Shown here one piece after another: positions 5,796 to 6,298 of a stretch of DNA of 6,298 nucleotides. The DNA is from Rhodospirillaceae bacterium (GTDB lineage Bacteria > Pseudomonadota > Alphaproteobacteria > CADEGL01), in the NCBI GenBank assembly GCA_018699755.1, contig JABIRQ010000284.1, positions 1 to 6,298 on the forward strand, read 5' to 3'. Position 1 is the stretch's first letter; each line of letters starts with the position of its first letter. The position numbers and the translations under genes were made by a program. The notes beneath the pieces were generated by a model. That model saw nothing but the letters and a program-made list of their open reading frames with translations, ran no database searches and was not told the origin of the DNA.

Positions 5796-5981
5796 GTGAC
5801 GGTCGAACCGCCGGAAACCGTTGAAATCGAAAAACGCGAGACCGCCTGCGACGGTGGCGGCGGCGCGCTGGGCCATCCGCGTGTGTTCCTGAACATGGGC
5901 ACGCGCGATTTCGTCGAATGCCCCTATTGCGACCGGCGCTTCGTGCTCAAAGCCGGGGTGGCTGCGCCGGCCGGCCACTAG
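5796..5981 (+). CDS. Small zinc-finger protein, zf-CHCC family (NDUFS6-like), 61 aa
   Basis: This is a small protein with the zf-CHCC fold, the domain of the mitochondrial complex I subunit NDUFS6; many alphaproteobacteria carry a short free-standing version whose exact role is not settled. Zinc ligands are visible: Cys18 in ACDGGGGALGHPRV, His27 in the same stretch, then Cys42 and Cys45 in CPYCDRRFVLK. A GTG at 5796 is taken as start because GAGGG (5782-5786) lies about nine bases upstream and the product then has the family's usual compact size. The open frame extends far upstream (to 5619) only over the divergent ABC gene, so that extension is rejected. The next gene, polA, begins 75 bases later on the same strand and could share a transcript. 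Confidence 0.85.
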   Translation: MTVEPPETVEIEKRETACDGGGGALGHPRVFLNMGTRDFVECPYCDRRFVLKAGVAAPAGH

Positions 5982-6056
5982 GCGCGCCCTCGACACTCCG
6001 CGCGCCATGCTGCATCTTCGGCGGACCTGTCCGGCGCCACCCGAATCGCAGCAACC

Positions 6057-6298
6057 ATGAGCGAACCCAAGGTCATTCTGCCCGGCGCCGAAACCGGCAA
6101 GCGTCACCTTATTCTGGTGGACGGCTCCGGCTATATCTTCCGCGCTTTCCACGCCATTCCGGTCCATGCCTTCGTGCGTTCCGACGGGGTTCACACGAAC
6201 GCCGTCAACGGCTTCTGCAACATGATCCACAATCTGATGCAGAGCGCGCGCTCGGACGATGCCGAGGATTACATGGCGGTGATCTTCGATGCGGGACG
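6057..6298 (+). CDS. polA: DNA polymerase I, N-terminal 5'-3' exonuclease (flap endonuclease) domain start, 3'-partial
   Basis: The first 80 codons of DNA polymerase I are present; the gene runs off the window. The polymerase removes RNA primers and fills gaps in replication and repair. The start ATG 6057 opens a 17-residue lead-in, followed by LILVDGSGYIFRAFHAI (18-34), the beginning of the 5'-3' exonuclease domain with metal-binding Asp22. NAVNGFCNMI (about 48-57) is the conserved second segment of the family, and MAVIFDAG (from 73) is the next strand, with a conserved acidic residue. The short N-terminal extension before the nuclease domain is common in alphaproteobacteria. No strong Shine-Dalgarno is seen before the ATG (CGCAGCAACC). 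The two fragments without a gap match polA well; no other family fits the order. Confidence 0.92.
   Translation, partial: MSEPKVILPGAETGKRHLILVDGSGYIFRAFHAIPVHAFVRSDGVHTNAVNGFCNMIHNLMQSARSDDAEDYMAVIFDAG

Noticed and set aside
1..6298. CRISPR arrays, tRNA, rRNA or insertion sequences
   Set aside because: No regularly spaced repeats, cloverleaf-type sequence, rRNA segment or transposase was seen on either strand.

Overview
The window looks like a chromosomal segment of a GC-rich bacterium, most likely an alphaproteobacterium. I infer this from the high GC content, the GC-ending codons, the NDUFS6-like zf-CHCC protein just upstream of polA, and the style of the flanking genes. No taxon can be fixed without a database search.

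Layout. Positions 2-757 (+) hold a ZIP-family divalent metal transporter whose 5' end is cut off by the window. A weak terminator-like hairpin follows. A lower-GC block (about 758-3674) then carries a tightly packed four-gene operon on the + strand: a 191-aa protein of unknown function (888-1463), a 98-aa protein of unknown function (1444-1740), a 396-aa XRE helix-turn-helix plus ImmA/IrrE zinc-peptidase protein (1724-2914), and a 210-aa PIN-domain nuclease (2889-3521). Each gene overlaps the next by 17 to 26 bases, and one promoter with a palindromic, operator-like site lies in front of the first gene. Beyond the operon is about 150 bp of AT-rich DNA with no gene.

The GC-rich background then resumes with two minus-strand genes two bases apart: an ABC transporter ATPase (4685-5695, transcribed first) and a lipoprotein-anchored alpha/beta hydrolase (3675-4682). 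Divergent from these, on the + strand, are a small zf-CHCC zinc-finger protein (5796-5981) and the first 80 codons of DNA polymerase I (polA, from 6057, cut by the window end).

The part that stands out is the 888-3521 operon. It sits between two convergent housekeeping-type genes, differs from them in base composition, and joins a self-contained regulator/protease to a nuclease with two unrecognised partners. The best reading is a toxin-antitoxin or stress/phage-responsive cassette. The XRE part would repress the promoter, the ImmA/IrrE protease would respond to a signal, and the PIN protein would be the RNase effector. The C-terminal tail of the protease also has a short HTH-like stretch resembling UPF0175 antitoxins, the usual partners of DUF3368-type PIN toxins. 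This functional model is inference; the domain calls come from motifs visible in the sequence.
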